From NCBI GenBank assembly GCA_024516035.1, contig CM044963.1:22664965-22728964 (forward strand): 64,000 bases of DNA, in the 5' to 3' direction. Origin of the DNA: Bactericera cockerelli. Lineage: Eukaryota > Arthropoda > Insecta > Hemiptera > Triozidae. Position numbers and translations under genes: made by a program. The notes beneath the pieces were generated by a model, which was not told where the DNA came from, made no database searches, and was given only the letters and a program-made list of their open reading frames with translations. Shown here in pieces: positions 43,591 through 54,836 of the stretch. Each line of letters starts with the position of its first letter. Position 1 is the stretch's first letter.

Positions 43591-46307
43591 CCCAGACGGC
43601 ACAGAAAGTGTTTAAAAAGATTTTAAAAACACTTATTTTGACAAGATTCAAACATTTTATAAAGCTTATTTTGACAAGGCTTAACATTTTAGAAACACTT
43701 CTGTAAGCTTACTACTTCCTCCCCCTGAGCATTTTATTAAGCTTATTTTTACAAGGTTTTGGAAATTGCATACCTACTTAATAATTAAGGGGCTCCATAT
43801 TGAATTTCATACCGCCGCCATTGCCCGGGAAAATTTGAAAATTGTGATTTCACAGGTAGGGCCAGGAAATTTTTAAAATTAATTTGGATTTGATGAAAAA
43901 TATACTTTTTCAAGGCAATTTGGTCTACAATGATGAAAAGCTGTTGATGAAATGCTAACATTAATAAATAAGAAGACAATTTGTGTTTTTCAGTTTTATA
44001 TTTTTCCATTTACATGGTAAAAGAATTGAAAGCAAAAATATGTAACAAACAAAAACATGAAACAAACAGAATATAATACATAGAATCAGCAGATAAATTA
44101 AGCCTAGTGGACTTAATTAATCTAAATCTATTATACATATAGGTAATTAAGAGAGAGATATGCTGAAATGCCATCTTCCTGCCCAGCAGCAGGCTGCCCA
44201 AAGACAAAGAATACCAGAACAGAAGTTGAGATTATTGAAGATGAAATTAGGAAATAGAACCCAGAGAGAATTTTGACTATAACATGGCATTCGTAAAAAA
44301 AGAACAGTCTTCCAGAATTTTTTTTTGTTTGTTCAAGTGGGTTAAACCTCAATTGCATAGTCATATCATGACCGAGGTTTTACCCTCATTTGCAGGAAAC
44401 TCACAAACCTGTTACCCACATTAAGCTCACCGAGCCTGGGTTGGGCCTTTTTATTCTGAATTTACTGGGAATAGTACCAGGTAGCCACATTGACCTCACC
44501 CAGCCTGATAAACGCTGTGTATACCCATGCCAGCTTCATATTTTCAAAAGAAGGAGAATTATCTGTTTCACAACAACAAAAATGAACCAAAATCTTTGTA
44601 TTACGGGCAGTAGTCAAATCCTTAATAATGCAAGCTACTGTTTTAAAAGTTAAAATTAATGAACACATCATAGTAAAAAATGTACTTATTACAAGTAAAA
44701 AACTGTCTAAATTTGCAACACTTAATACTTCTTCTTAACTTACAATATTTTTTTTTATGTCATAGCTGGTTGAAGATCCATAAAAAACCCCAGTCCTGAT
44801 TTGAGATAGTGAGGATGGGAATTTCATTCTGAATTTAATGGGAACAGTACCAGCTACCCACATTCACCTCACTCAGCCTGAGTAGGGCTAGATATACCAG
44901 CCTCACATTTTCAGAGAACAGATTTATTTATTTAAAAAAAATGGGGGTTGTATACTGAATTTACTGGGAATAGTACCAGCTACCCACATTAACCTCACTT
45001 AGCCTGATAAGGGCTAGAAATGCCTTATTTTCAAAGGGAACAGAATTTGCTGTTTGAAAGAAGAAAAAAACTGTAAATTGAACACAGGATCTTTTGATTA
45101 TGGAACAGTGTAGTCAAATCTTCAATAATGTGAACCTATTAAAAAGCCTTTAGCTAGTCAGTTCTCTGTTTATAGTTGTTTAGCAAAACACTGGTCTTCT
45201 CCCTGTTTAAAATCCCCCAGTCAGACACCTGTTAAGAGTGTGATTCTGATTAAGTGGAATATCTGGAACAGGTTAATCTCCAGCATTTCCACATACATAT
45301 CCTGGTTTGACTATAAAACAATGTAAGATATTGTTTAGCTATTGCTTACCCCACTAATTGGAGTGTAAAACTCCCTTATGATTAATGCATGGAAATTGGT
45401 ACACTTTAGAACAGTAAACTTTTTAAAGTAGAGAAAAATTTCTTTTTAGTTACACCCTAAAACTGTGATGAAGGAACTTTAGAAGAGTCAACTTGTTGGA
45501 CTTTTATCAGAAATTGTTAGATATAATTACATATTGTTAAATCATCAATAAAATGTGTAGTCACTTTCACTTATCCGGTGTTGGGTTCAATATGTTTGAG
45601 GAGGGAGGCAGCTAGAATAGGTTTCTTCAGATTGAAGCTTGTTGGATTGGATGCACAATACATGTAAACAGGTGGAAAATATCATGTGGATTTCCTCCAT
45701 AGATCATATTTTAAATGCTAGGATCCAGTTTAAAAAGATATTATGTTTGCAGACATATTGACCATCCTGACCTTAGTTGGTCAAAAATTGTTCATGCTCT
45801 CTAAGGTAAAAGTTTGTAAAGAGCTCCAGAATTCAGTCAGAGCATTGGATCACTAAAAACAGAACTATTTTAAGTTACAATACTAATATAACTAATAACT
45901 TAAATTGTTTTGCGACTTGATAAACTTTTCAGTTATTTAATTTCAAAAATTCAATATGGAGTCCACTGACCATTGATGAAGAGAGACATATTGCATACAC
46001 AGTCACACATTTATTTTTTAAGGCGTTTTCTCTATTCCGATGTCTTGCGAAAAAAAATATTTAAAAAACTTATAAAATATTGCGGAAACCTTTCCAAAGT
46101 GTTTATAAACCTTGCCTAAGTAAGTTTTCCGCAAACTTATTATTTCATACTTTTTTATACTTTTTTAAATCTTGTGAAGTAAAGGTTATTTTTACAAGGA
46201 AAAATCCATACTTTTTTTATACTTTTTAAACCTTGTGAAGTAAAGCTTATTTTTACAAGGAAAATTCAGAGTCTATAAAGCTTGTGTAACCTTTTGTGCC
46301 GTCTGGG
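43591..46307. mobile_element. 2,717 bp non-autonomous DNA transposon (CCCAGACGGCACA ends)
   Basis: Perfect 13 bp terminal inverted repeats, CCCAGACGGCACA at the left and TGTGCCGTCTGGG at the right, with partial similarity a few bases further in. It is flanked by TAG at 43588-43590 and 46308-46310. Excising the element with one TAG rebuilds the LINE codon series P-S-S-Y without a shift, proving a 3 bp duplication. The subterminal regions are rich in short repeats such as AAGCTTATTTTTACAAGG and ACCTTGTGAAGTAAAG. Inner material includes an inverted pair ATATTGAATTT (43797) / AATTCAATATGGAG (45948) and SINE-core repeats. No transposase ORF. The superfamily is not assigned: 3 bp targets occur in PIF/Harbinger and CACTA-type groups, but these ends match neither pattern well. 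Confidence 0.85.
44340..45070 (-). repeat. Four antisense SINE-core fragments inside the DNA transposon
   Basis: A unit of the type TACTGGGAATAGTACCAG + TACCCACATT + AACCTCAC + AGCCTGA recurs at about 44464, 44836 and 44967, with a related 5S-SINE tail at 44340-44450 (CAAACCTGTTACCCACATTAAG). On the minus strand these match the GGTTAATGTGGGTAGC core shared by SINEs elsewhere in the window. Adjacent AGCCTCACATTTTC and CAGATTT segments are repeated too, so the block was probably copied within the element. Confidence 0.6.
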
Positions 46308-46310
46308 TAG

Positions 46311-47739
46311 GATACACCTCGCGTCTCCTTGTGAAACTAAGAACTTCACATTTCTCTGGGCAGAAAGAAAGAGAATTCTCTGATAACCACTTTTGAATCT
46401 GATCCAAATCGTATTGAAGGAGGAAAGAATCGGAGATTGAAGAAATAGGCCTAAAGAGTTTCAAGTCGTCTGCATAGAGAAGATAAGATGAGTGTTGAAT
46501 GACGTCAGTTATACCGTCCATCATTACTAGAAAGAAAATATTTCCTAGCAGGCTCCCTTGAGGGACTGAAGAGGAAGGGTAGTAAGGAGAGGAAAGAACA
46601 TTCATGTACCTGACTCGAAGTTTCCGTTGTCTTAGATATGAGGCAAAGAGTTTGACCAGGCAGAGCGGAAAACCAAAATGAAACAATTTCTGTAAAAGAA
46701 TAGTGTGATCTACTCGATCAAAGGCGGCCTTTACGTCGGTGTAGACAACGTCTACTTGGTGACAGGTAGGTAAAAGTGAGGACACGGAATGAATAAAATG
46801 GGAAAGATTAGATGAAGTAGACCTACAACGGGTAAAGCCATGTTGGTGAATTGAGATATTGGCATAGGTATGAGTACTGATCTTATTAAATAAAAGACGT
46901 TCAAATACTTTGGCCAGTGCGTTCAGTGTTGCTATAGGCCTGTAATTGGATATAATTTGAGGATCAGATTTTTTGGGAACAGGAGTAATGAAAGTTTCTT
47001 TCAGAGTGTCAGGAAATATACATGTAGTCAGAGATAGGTTAAAAATGTATAAAAGAGGGGCGCTTAGGTATGCGGCACAGTCTTTAATTAGGAAGGCGGG
47101 AATTTTGTCAGTGCCGGGGCCCTTGTTAGTTTTAAGTAGTTTTATGGCATGGGCGAAGTCATGCTGATTAAATTGAAAAGGTTGAAGAAAAGACGAGGCA
47201 ACACGAGAAGTTAGAGGTGGGGAATAGTTATGTGTAGAGGGTGAGAGAACAGAGGAAGATACCGATGTATTAGGTAAGGAAAAATTGCAACTATAGTCTT
47301 GAGATGTTGATATGAACACAGATTGAAAGTGAGCTGCAAAATTGTTAGCTATTGTGAGTGAGTCTGATGTTGTCTCATCATTAATTTTAAAACATCTCTG
47401 TTGGTGTGGTGATTTTTTGCTATTTGCAAATTTCCAGAAACTTTGTGGGTCACATTTCGATGATCTAGAGATTTTGTCAACGTGTTTATTATAATCTTTA
47501 TGTAGCTGTTTCTTAAGTTTAGAATTAACTGTTTTAAAATGCTTTTTGTGTCTAGGAGTAAGGTTTTTGTTTCTAGTAAGACGCTTTTTTTTCTTATATA
47601 GCTGTTTGCTATTAAGAGACCACCAAGTTGGTACTTTGATAATTTTATGAAGTTTTATTTGAACTTTAGGTACATCTATTTCAAAAAGATCGTATAATTT
47701 AGAATAGAAAAAGAAAAGGGCATTGTTGGGATCAGACAT
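46311..47739 (-). pseudogene. LINE reverse transcriptase, 5' piece
   Basis: About 475 residues of LINE protein: linker (WWSLNSKQLYKKKKRL, FWKFANSKK), then RT motifs LKTNKGPGTDKIPAFLIKD, YRPIATLNALAKVFERLL, YTDVKAAFDRVDHTIL, SSVPQGSLLGNIFFLVMMDG and YADD near residue 422. The open frame continues to 46273 only because it reads a few residues into the DNA transposon. The LINE frame stops at the TAG target (46308-46310) after RRREVYP. The endonuclease is missing, so this is a dead copy. Confidence 0.85.
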
Positions 47740-47840
47740 AGAAAAGATTGGAGCCCAATCTAATCGACTGATAGAAGTGTAAAGAGATGGTAGGTTGGCT
47801 TTGCGAAAGTTAAATTTGGTGCTCAGGTTGGGGAGAGAAA

Positions 47841-48990
47841 GGGGAGAGAAAGACTAGCCAACTCTTACAAGCCAGGCTAGCTTACACATTTCTAAGGGTT
47901 TAATGGCTTATAAAGAAAAGTCCAAGTCCTCATGATGGTTGATCGCACATAGAAATATGTGGTTCAGGACGAGCCAACTTTGAAATAAAGTTGGCTGGAG
48001 ACCATCACTCACCCCTCCAGCTGTAGCCAAGCTGGCTACAACAACAACATTTAAAAAAGAAAGGAGGCTCTAAGAAAGGCTGTGCTACCTACAAATTTTG
48101 TGAAAGAGCGTTTGCTTTACTCCAAATAAGTAATACATAAATATAGTTTTCTACAAGTTACATAATAAAAGGATAAGAAGGGAAAGAGATTAGAAAACAA
48201 AGGGACGGGGTGAAAGGAATTATGATGTGAAATCAAGAAGTAGAAGCGTACGAAAGGAAAGAGAAGATTATTATAAAACGAATTCAAAAACGATTAATTC
48301 CTACTAATTCCTACTTTTTTGGTAAGATTAAGATATTTAATCTGCTTTACAGGAAGGAAGAACACTTTATAAGTTCATCTACACATAAACAATATCCCCA
48401 CAACCACCTACTGAAAACAAGAGGAGGAGACAGGGGTGAAGACATGAAGAATTAGTGAGAACTTAGAACCATCTTTGGCAAGAATAAGACATTTAATCGG
48501 ATTCAAATAGAATATAAGACAACTGTTTGACTGAATAACTGAAATTTTGATACAAACAATAAAAACCTGTTTGACTGAATAACTGAAATTTTGATACAAA
48601 CAATAAAAACCTCCAGTGAAAATGTTCAATTTCGTGTCTGCTCTTCTACTTCTGATAGTAGGTATTTTATTTTTAAAGGTAAAATCTCTCACCGACCTCA
48701 GAAGCTTTATCGATATCATATTGATAGTGGATCAAGTCCCGGTTTTAGCGTAGATTTAGTAAAGCGAGTTTGAATTCTTTTCTTTTGTCTTCTTTTCCTT
48801 TTTCTTCTTCTTCTATTTCATCAGAAGTTCCATTCTGAAATTAGTGAAATGTTTCAAGTTTGACCGCAAGCTCTGCTGGTTTCGAGAGCAATATTTCACC
48901 CAGACCATAGTATATTTTATCCATGAAACTCATGAAAGACGTATGGAAAAAACACAGCATGCAGCGAGGAAAAAGCTCTTTGGATTTGGC
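47841..48990. other. Intronic DNA, no gene seen
   Basis: Includes a small hairpin AGCCAACTTTGAAATAAAGTTGGCT region at 47970 and GCTAGCTTAC / AAGCTGGCTAC segments suggesting a decayed palindromic element (47855-48045), a tandem duplication (48528) and a SINE head (48692). Confidence 0.5.
48528..48612 (+). repeat. 44 bp tandem duplication
   Basis: TGTTTGACTGAATAACTGAA + ATTTTGATACAAACAATA is present twice, identical. Confidence 0.85.
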
Positions 48991-48999
48991 AAGCAAAGA

Positions 49000-49224
49000 G
49001 AAAAGAAAGAGAGAGAGAGAGAGACAGCTGAAAAGAGTTAGAAAAAAACCACAGGGAGTGAGAAAAAGCGGAAGAAGTAATATGAAAAGTAAAAAGGATT
49101 CGAGAGACATAATACAGAAAAAAGTGAGGAATAAAACTTAAAAAGAAAGAGAGAAGAAAGAAGGAGAGTAGACCAGAATGAAAGTAAAAGGATGGGAATG
49201 GATAGATATAGGATTTGAATAGAT

Positions 49225-49266
<42 letters not shown>

Positions 49267-49346
49267 AAAAGAGGAAAAAGTAGAATAGAAAGGAAATTGA
49301 AAGAAAAGAAATTGAGAGAGACAGATAGGCATGTAACTTGAAGATC

Positions 49347-49385
<39 letters not shown>

Positions 49386-49830
49386 TTGAGGTTGATTAGA
49401 AAGACAGACATGGAACTGAAAGAAAGAGATAGCTGAGATAAAACGGGAGAAGCAAAGAATTAAAATTAAGAGGTAGAATAGAAAGAAACAGAGAAAAATG
49501 CGTTGAGAAAAAGAAAGAAAGAGAGAGAGAGAGAGAGGAGAGGGGGGAGGGAGGAGAGAGAGAGAGAGAGAAAAGAAATATTGATTACAGTTTTATTTCT
49601 ACTGCAGTGAAACAATTAAGAAAATGGAAAGAAGGAATGACGGAGGTAGAGGGAAAGATAGATAAAAAGAGAACATTAAGAGGCAAATATGTGACAGTGA
49701 TAAAACAAAGAGAAGGAAAATTAACAGAAGGAGAGAGAGGGTAGGGATAGAGATATAAGTAGGAGTGAGATAGTAAAGGAATTTGGAAACTTAGACAAAA
49801 ACATTTATAGCAATAGCAAACGAATGACAG

Positions 49831-49862
<32 letters not shown>

Positions 49863-50100
49863 CGGTAGAAAGAGGGAGAGAAAAAGAGAGAGGGAAAAGA
49901 TAGAGACAAAAAAGTAGTGAGACGAGTAAAGGAATCTGAAAATTTAGATTAGTAGGAATAGCAAAATAGAATGGCAGTGAGATAAACAGATATATAAATA
50001 CACAAAGAGAAAGAGAAGAAAAGAAAAAAAGAAAAAAAAGGTAGACGGAGAGAGAATGAGAGGGAAAAAAAGAGAGGGTGGAGATTCGAAACATTGTCGT
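49000..50100. repeat. GA-rich region
   Basis: Several GA runs (49006-49023, 49223-49262, 49346-49385, 49520-49572, 49830-49862) in a purine-rich + strand. Minus-strand Ser/Leu/Phe ORFs here are composition artefacts. Confidence 0.85.
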
Positions 50101-50342
50101 CATGCAAAAGATTCCACGTCTTTTAAGGAAGGGGATCAAAGGATTTTGAAAATATTTGATTGAAGAGGTTATGTGACAAAAAATGTTAACAACGTGAATA
50201 GGAGAAGATAAAGAAGAGAGAGATGGAGATATTATTTTTAGATAAGTTGATAACAAGATAGAGAGAGCTGTGAAAGAATAGATCAAAATGATGTTCATGG
50301 AGAGAGAGGAATGAAGAAAATATTGAAGAAAGAGAAGTAATT

Positions 50343-50522
50343 GATAATAATAATAATACTTTTTACTGGAAGGTAACCACCAGCGAGGTTCATGCTCGAA
50401 GTATTTTCAACCACCTAACCCTCAGCTCAGAGTCATATTATTATGTGGTCACAAACTCAAATTAATGAGGAAAATTACGTTGCCTGGATTACCAGACAAG
50501 CCCGTTAACCACCTGACTACCA
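50343..50522 (-). mobile_element. tRNA-derived SINE (GGTAACCACCAGGCGAGG family)
   Basis: GGAAGGTAACCACCAGCGAG, CAACCACCTAACCCTCAG and ACCAGACAAGCCCGTTAACC. The B-box part is deleted. Further partial copies lie at 3410-3512 (opposite strand), 34662-34745 and 62283-62360. Confidence 0.62.
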
Positions 50523-50912
50523 GTGCACGATATTGACTTGAATAGTACCTATAATTCTTTATATTTTTACAATAAATTCGACTTAACATTTTCTCCTAAA
50601 AACTTATGCAAAGTTCTGAAGAAGAAGAAATATAATATAATGAAAAGAGCGACAGAAAAACAGTCCAATATTTTTTCCAAAGGACATGACAATGTTGAAA
50701 AGAGGACAAAGCGGCGAACACACGAAAAATGTCCCAAGTCCAAGAAATACACAACAGCACACATGAAATTAATGGAATGCAAAATTTAGTGGAATGTAAG
50801 TTGAGAAAAAAAAAAAAAAAATAAGTAGATGAACAAAAATAAAGGAGAAGAAAAGAGAAAAGCTATAAAAATAGTTCAAAAAAGAAGAAACATAGAAAAA
50901 GAAGACAATATA

Positions 50913-50917
<5 letters not shown>

Positions 50918-50989
<72 letters not shown>

Positions 50990-50992
50990 CTA
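50918..50992. repeat. (GA)n microsatellite
   Basis: Nearly uninterrupted GA dinucleotides. Confidence 0.92.
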
Positions 50993-51475
50993 GACAGATG
51001 TAAAGGAGAGACAGCAATATGTAGGGCAAATTCTTCATCGAACTAAGAATTAGGTCAGTCAGGCAAATTCCAAGTGCGCAAACTGCTGCAGATGCAGACT
51101 TTGTTGCAGGAACTCTTATACCCCTAAACTGTCAGCCTGATGAAGACGCTTCAATTGGTTGTGTTGTTGTGTGTGAGCCTTGGAACCCAGGCAGCGGAAG
51201 ATTTCGTGAGTTCGATTCCACCCATTGCATAGATTTTTTTTTCTCTCATTCACATACTAAACACATATACATATAATATTATGACAACAAAATTATAAAT
51301 TATTTTATTTTTGAAGATGAACAATTCAATCAATACAGATAGATCTAATCAATACAGATAGATGAACAATTGGACATGTCACATGCCTAATTCTAATCCT
51401 CCAATACTACCATAAGAGAAACAACAAAACACGCTGAAAAAATTAAAAAAAATTCACTCCCAATTCATTTCCTCT

Positions 51476-51966
51476 CCATTCGCCCTTGAAACTTTCGGAT
51501 CTTTTGGACCAGATGCCTTGGATCTATTCAATTCTATTTTCAAGCCTCTGGTGCTTGAAACCAATGAGAGACGTGCAGGAAAGTACTTCCGACAAAGATT
51601 GAGTTTCGCGGTACAAAAAGGGAATGTTCAAAAAAAAAAAAAAAATATAATAATAATAAAAAAAAATGATTTGAGTAAACCCCTATTATATTTTTTCATT
51701 CCAAAAAAAACTTGTTCTCTAAGAGAATATTGGCAACAACGGAAGTAACAAAAGGAAGAAAGTATGATTTGATGGGAAAAGATCTATCTCTGATGTATGG
51801 CAATGACATTAGTACCAATAGTGTTAACATGGGATGGTCTGGTGACAAAGTATTTCAAAAAACACATCGCATTACTGGGCATTAACAAAAAAGTGCAAGG
51901 CTACATCCAGAATGTGGTTCTAAAAAGAACATTAGAAAGTATAATGATTGATTATAAAAATCAGAA
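51476..51966 (+). pseudogene. Degenerate retroelement-like ORF, 5' part, cut by the Jockey insertion
   Basis: Two coding-like segments lie on the + strand. The first (about 51476-51630) reads ALETFGSFGPDALDLFNS and later RRAGKYFRQRLSFAVQKGN. This resembles the common C-terminal ETLGxxGxxAxxF...QRxxxAxQRGN block of retroelement polyproteins, recalled rather than searched. It is followed by an A-rich tract and a short second segment. The second reads ATTEVTKGRKYDLMGKDL in one frame, then shifts frame to VPIVLTWDGLVTKYFKKH and YIQNVVLKRTLESIMIDY, running into the Jockey target site. At least one frameshift is present, so it is not functional. Parent family unidentified. Confidence 0.6.
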
Positions 51967-51972
51967 TTTTTT

Positions 51973-52003
<31 letters not shown>

Positions 52004-52157
52004 AGAGTCCTTGGGGACTAAATTTATTAATACAATCTAGTTCTTAAAACTAATAAGTATTTTTATTCTAATCTTAAACTACTAATGTAAATTAAAATAA
52101 CTTAAGTACATGGACATAAGCAGACTCGGCTGTTGGGTGGTTACCAGAGGAAAGTAC

Positions 52158-54836
52158 CTAATTAATTAGTTCATGTGGTTTTATCCGCTTCAAACGTCTG
52201 GTGAGGTCTTCAATCCTAAGAAGATGGACGGTCTCGGGATTTGGGTGCTCCTCTAGCCTTTTTTGATGACTCAAGGCAAATCTATTCATACAGTCTTTGA
52301 CTGTCTCAATTTTCAGGTCCCGATGTAGGTCATCGTTTCGTATGTACCATGGAGCATTGACAGAACTCCGTAGAACTTTATTTTGGAATCTTTCTATTAT
52401 GAGTCGGTTGGATGGACTTGTGCACCCCCATAGTTGGATACCATAGGTCCATATAGGTTTAAGTACCTGTCTGTAAAGCAAGAGCTTGTTTTCTATTGGT
52501 AGGGCTGAACCTCTACCGAGAAGCCAGTGCATTTTTCTGAATTTTATATTTAATTGTTCGCGTTTTTTCTTAACATGTTCCTTCCATTTTAGCTTTGCAT
52601 CTAGGGTCATACCCAAATACTTAGCTTGATTGGAATATGGAATCACTGTGTTATTTAAGTAAATTGGCATGTAAGGCAGATTTCTATTCGTGAAATCTAC
52701 ATGAACTGATTTGCTTTCATTGATTTTGATTCTCCATTTTTCCGTCCATCTTTGAAATTTGGAAATGGTTTGGGTCAGTGCTGAAGTAGTATCTTGTGTA
52801 TTATCACCAATAGCTAAAAATGCTGTATCATCAGCAAAAGTGGCAATTGTGTTAATGTTGTCATTTGGCATGTCGCTTGTGTACAAAATATAAAGGATAG
52901 GTCCTAGGACACTACCTTGTGGTACAGAGGCTTTTACACTCATGAGATCAGAGTAACTGTCGTCTTGCTTAATTCTGAAGTACCGGTCTGATAAGTACGA
53001 CTCGAGAATTTCAGCAAGATTTTGAGGAAGAATTTTCTTTAGTTTGAAGTTCAGACCTTCATGCCAAACTTTATCAAATGCTTGAGAAACGTCAAGGAAA
53101 ATGGCAGAGCAAACTTTTTTATCTTCAATAGCTTTCTCAATTTGGGAAGTAATTCTGTGTACCTGCTCAATGCAGTTATGCTGTGAGCGGAATCCAAACT
53201 GATGGTTAGGTATCAGATTTTTTTCCTGTATAATTACAAGAAGGCGTTTGTTCAGTATTTTTTCGAATAATTTTGACAGAACCGGTAAAAGAGATATTGG
53301 CCGGTATGATGTAAGTTCACTTTCTGGCTTTCCTGGTTTCAAAATCATTTTTATTTCACTAATTTTCCATGCCAAAGGTACATATTTCAATTTAAACGCA
53401 GCATTTATGATCTGTGTTATTTTAACAGCAGCAATGCGCGGAATATTTTTTAGCAAAATACCTGTGATCAAATCATATCCAGGTGCTTTTTTAGGGTTTA
53501 TCTCACTTTTTATTGTGCGCTGTACCTCGCGCACGGTAGAAGGTGAGATTTCATATTCTGTGTTTATGTATTGTATGTCATCAAGAGGTTGTGTATTACC
53601 TACTGGATCGTTTGGCGTAAAAGTGCTAGCTAGATATGTAGCAAATGCAGTGGCTTTAGATTTACTATCCTTCATCCATGTTCCATCACTATTTCTTATG
53701 GGTGGATCTTGTACAATCGGTCTCTTTAGAGACTTGGTAGCTCTCCACAGACTATAGTCTGTTGATTGATCAGCAGTAAGTTCACTAAGGTACTTACTGA
53801 TAGACTCTTTTTTCAGGTCTTGTATTTTTTCCCTAAGATTCCGGACTAATCGATTAAACTTTGTTTTATCAGTACGAGCGCGGGAGCGCTGCCATTGCTT
53901 CCTAGCGCGTCGTTTTTCGGCTACCATATCTAAAATTTCAACAGGGTAATTTACTCCTGTCGACTTTGTGACAATGTCAGGTGTATTTTCCCATGCAGCT
54001 GCTTGGATATCCACAACGAGTTTCTCAAGTTCATGGTCGATATCTTCCTGAGTCTGCAGCGGAATGGTTATGTTTATTTTTTGTGCCAGTGAAATTTTAA
54101 AACTAGTCCAATCCGTTCTCTTGTTGGTGAGAGCAGGGTTGGATTCTTTTAATATAATGTGTTCACTTAGTGTAAGTAATATAGCCGAATGATCGGAAGA
54201 TAAGTAATTAGTGTCTTCTATGGTCATATAGTTAGCAGAGATATTTTTGAAAACGAAAAAGTCTAAGAGATCAGGTACTTTTTCTGGGTCACTTGGCCAG
54301 TATGTAGGAGCACATGTACTTATGACTTCTGCTCTATGTTCCGTCATAGCGTTGACTAAATTTCTACCTTTGGTATTAGTGATTCTTGATCCAAAATTTA
54401 CATGTTTAGCATTCCAGTCAGCACCGATCAACCATCGGCCTCTACCCATAGAGCTGAATAATTCAGAGTATTCATCCTGAGATAAAGTGTAGCGTGGTGG
54501 ACAATACATGGATATTATTTTTAAAGGGTACGTTTTTGTTTGAACATTAATAATTGTAATTTGCGCCTTTTCTGTTTGGATTTTAATATCCTCAAAGTGT
54601 TTAATATTTTGTTTTATTAAAATTCCAGATCCACCCCTAGCATTATTTGAAGGATGAGGACTGTGGTAAAATTTATATGAGCATGTGTTTACATTAAAAT
54701 TGAGAACAGTTTCTCGAGTACAATGAGTCTCAGTGACTAGGACAATGTCATATTTATGCTGACTTAATAATAACTCGAGCTCGTGTCTTCGTGACACAAT
54801 ACCATTGGCATTCCAAAGTAAAATTGTTATCGTCAT
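52158..54836 (-). CDS. Jockey-type ORF2 (APE endonuclease + reverse transcriptase)
   Basis: An 892-residue protein. Residues ~1-225 form an apurinic-type endonuclease: LLWNANGI, VTETHC, SMYCPP, GADWNAKHVNFGS and the C-terminal SSDHSAI motif supply the expected Asn, Glu, Asp and His residues. The reverse transcriptase follows with YRPISLLPVLSKLFEKIL, AIFLDVSQAFDKVWHEGL, VPQGSVLGPILYILYTSDMP and the catalytic FADD near residue 667. The C-terminal part has the usual non-LTR thumb/connection, including YLGMTLDAKLKW and WTYGIQLWG. No RNase H domain is seen. The length is typical for Jockey-clade ORF2, all catalytic motifs are present and no disabling change is visible. Translation is probably by reinitiation after ORF1, since the start codon abuts the ORF1 stop. 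Confidence 0.92.
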   Translation of the reverse strand: MTITILLWNANGIVSRRHELELLLSQHKYDIVLVTETHCTRETVLNFNVNTCSYKFYHSPHPSNNARGGSGILIKQNIKHFEDIKIQTEKAQITIINVQTKTYPLKIISMYCPPRYTLSQDEYSELFSSMGRGRWLIGADWNAKHVNFGSRITNTKGRNLVNAMTEHRAEVISTCAPTYWPSDPEKVPDLLDFFVFKNISANYMTIEDTNYLSSDHSAILLTLSEHIILKESNPALTNKRTDWTSFKISLAQKINITIPLQTQEDIDHELEKLVVDIQAAAWENTPDIVTKSTGVNYPVEILDMVAEKRRARKQWQRSRARTDKTKFNRLVRNLREKIQDLKKESISKYLSELTADQSTDYSLWRATKSLKRPIVQDPPIRNSDGTWMKDSKSKATAFATYLASTFTPNDPVGNTQPLDDIQYINTEYEISPSTVREVQRTIKSEINPKKAPGYDLITGILLKNIPRIAAVKITQIINAAFKLKYVPLAWKISEIKMILKPGKPESELTSYRPISLLPVLSKLFEKILNKRLLVIIQEKNLIPNHQFGFRSQHNCIEQVHRITSQIEKAIEDKKVCSAIFLDVSQAFDKVWHEGLNFKLKKILPQNLAEILESYLSDRYFRIKQDDSYSDLMSVKASVPQGSVLGPILYILYTSDMPNDNINTIATFADDTAFLAIGDNTQDTTSALTQTISKFQRWTEKWRIKINESKSVHVDFTNRNLPYMPIYLNNTVIPYSNQAKYLGMTLDAKLKWKEHVKKKREQLNIKFRKMHWLLGRGSALPIENKLLLYRQVLKPIWTYGIQLWGCTSPSNRLIIERFQNKVLRSSVNAPWYIRNDDLHRDLKIETVKDCMNRFALSHQKRLEEHPNPETVHLLRIEDLTRRLKRIKPHELIN

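Larger units (their letters stand above)
42801..47840 (-). mobile_element. Second 5'-truncated LINE, split by a DNA transposon
   Basis: The element reads on the minus strand from about 47840 to a tandem pentanucleotide tail of CAAAT units (+ strand, 42801-42837). It is of the same group as the LINE at 29 kb. Upstream of the longest ORF the frame extends a little further (KFNFRKANLPSLYTSISRLD), then LINE similarity stops near 47840, so the endonuclease is missing. A 2,717 bp insertion at 43591-46307 separates the RT from the C-terminal part. Confidence 0.82.

Noticed and set aside
44010..44671. Short ORFs inside the 2.7 kb transposon as a transposase remnant
   Set aside because: None exceeds 90 residues and none shows a DDE/D motif or zinc finger; they overlap SINE-core fragments.
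53248..54480. Plus-strand ORFs of 169 and 77 residues
   Set aside because: Antisense shadows of the intact Jockey ORF2.
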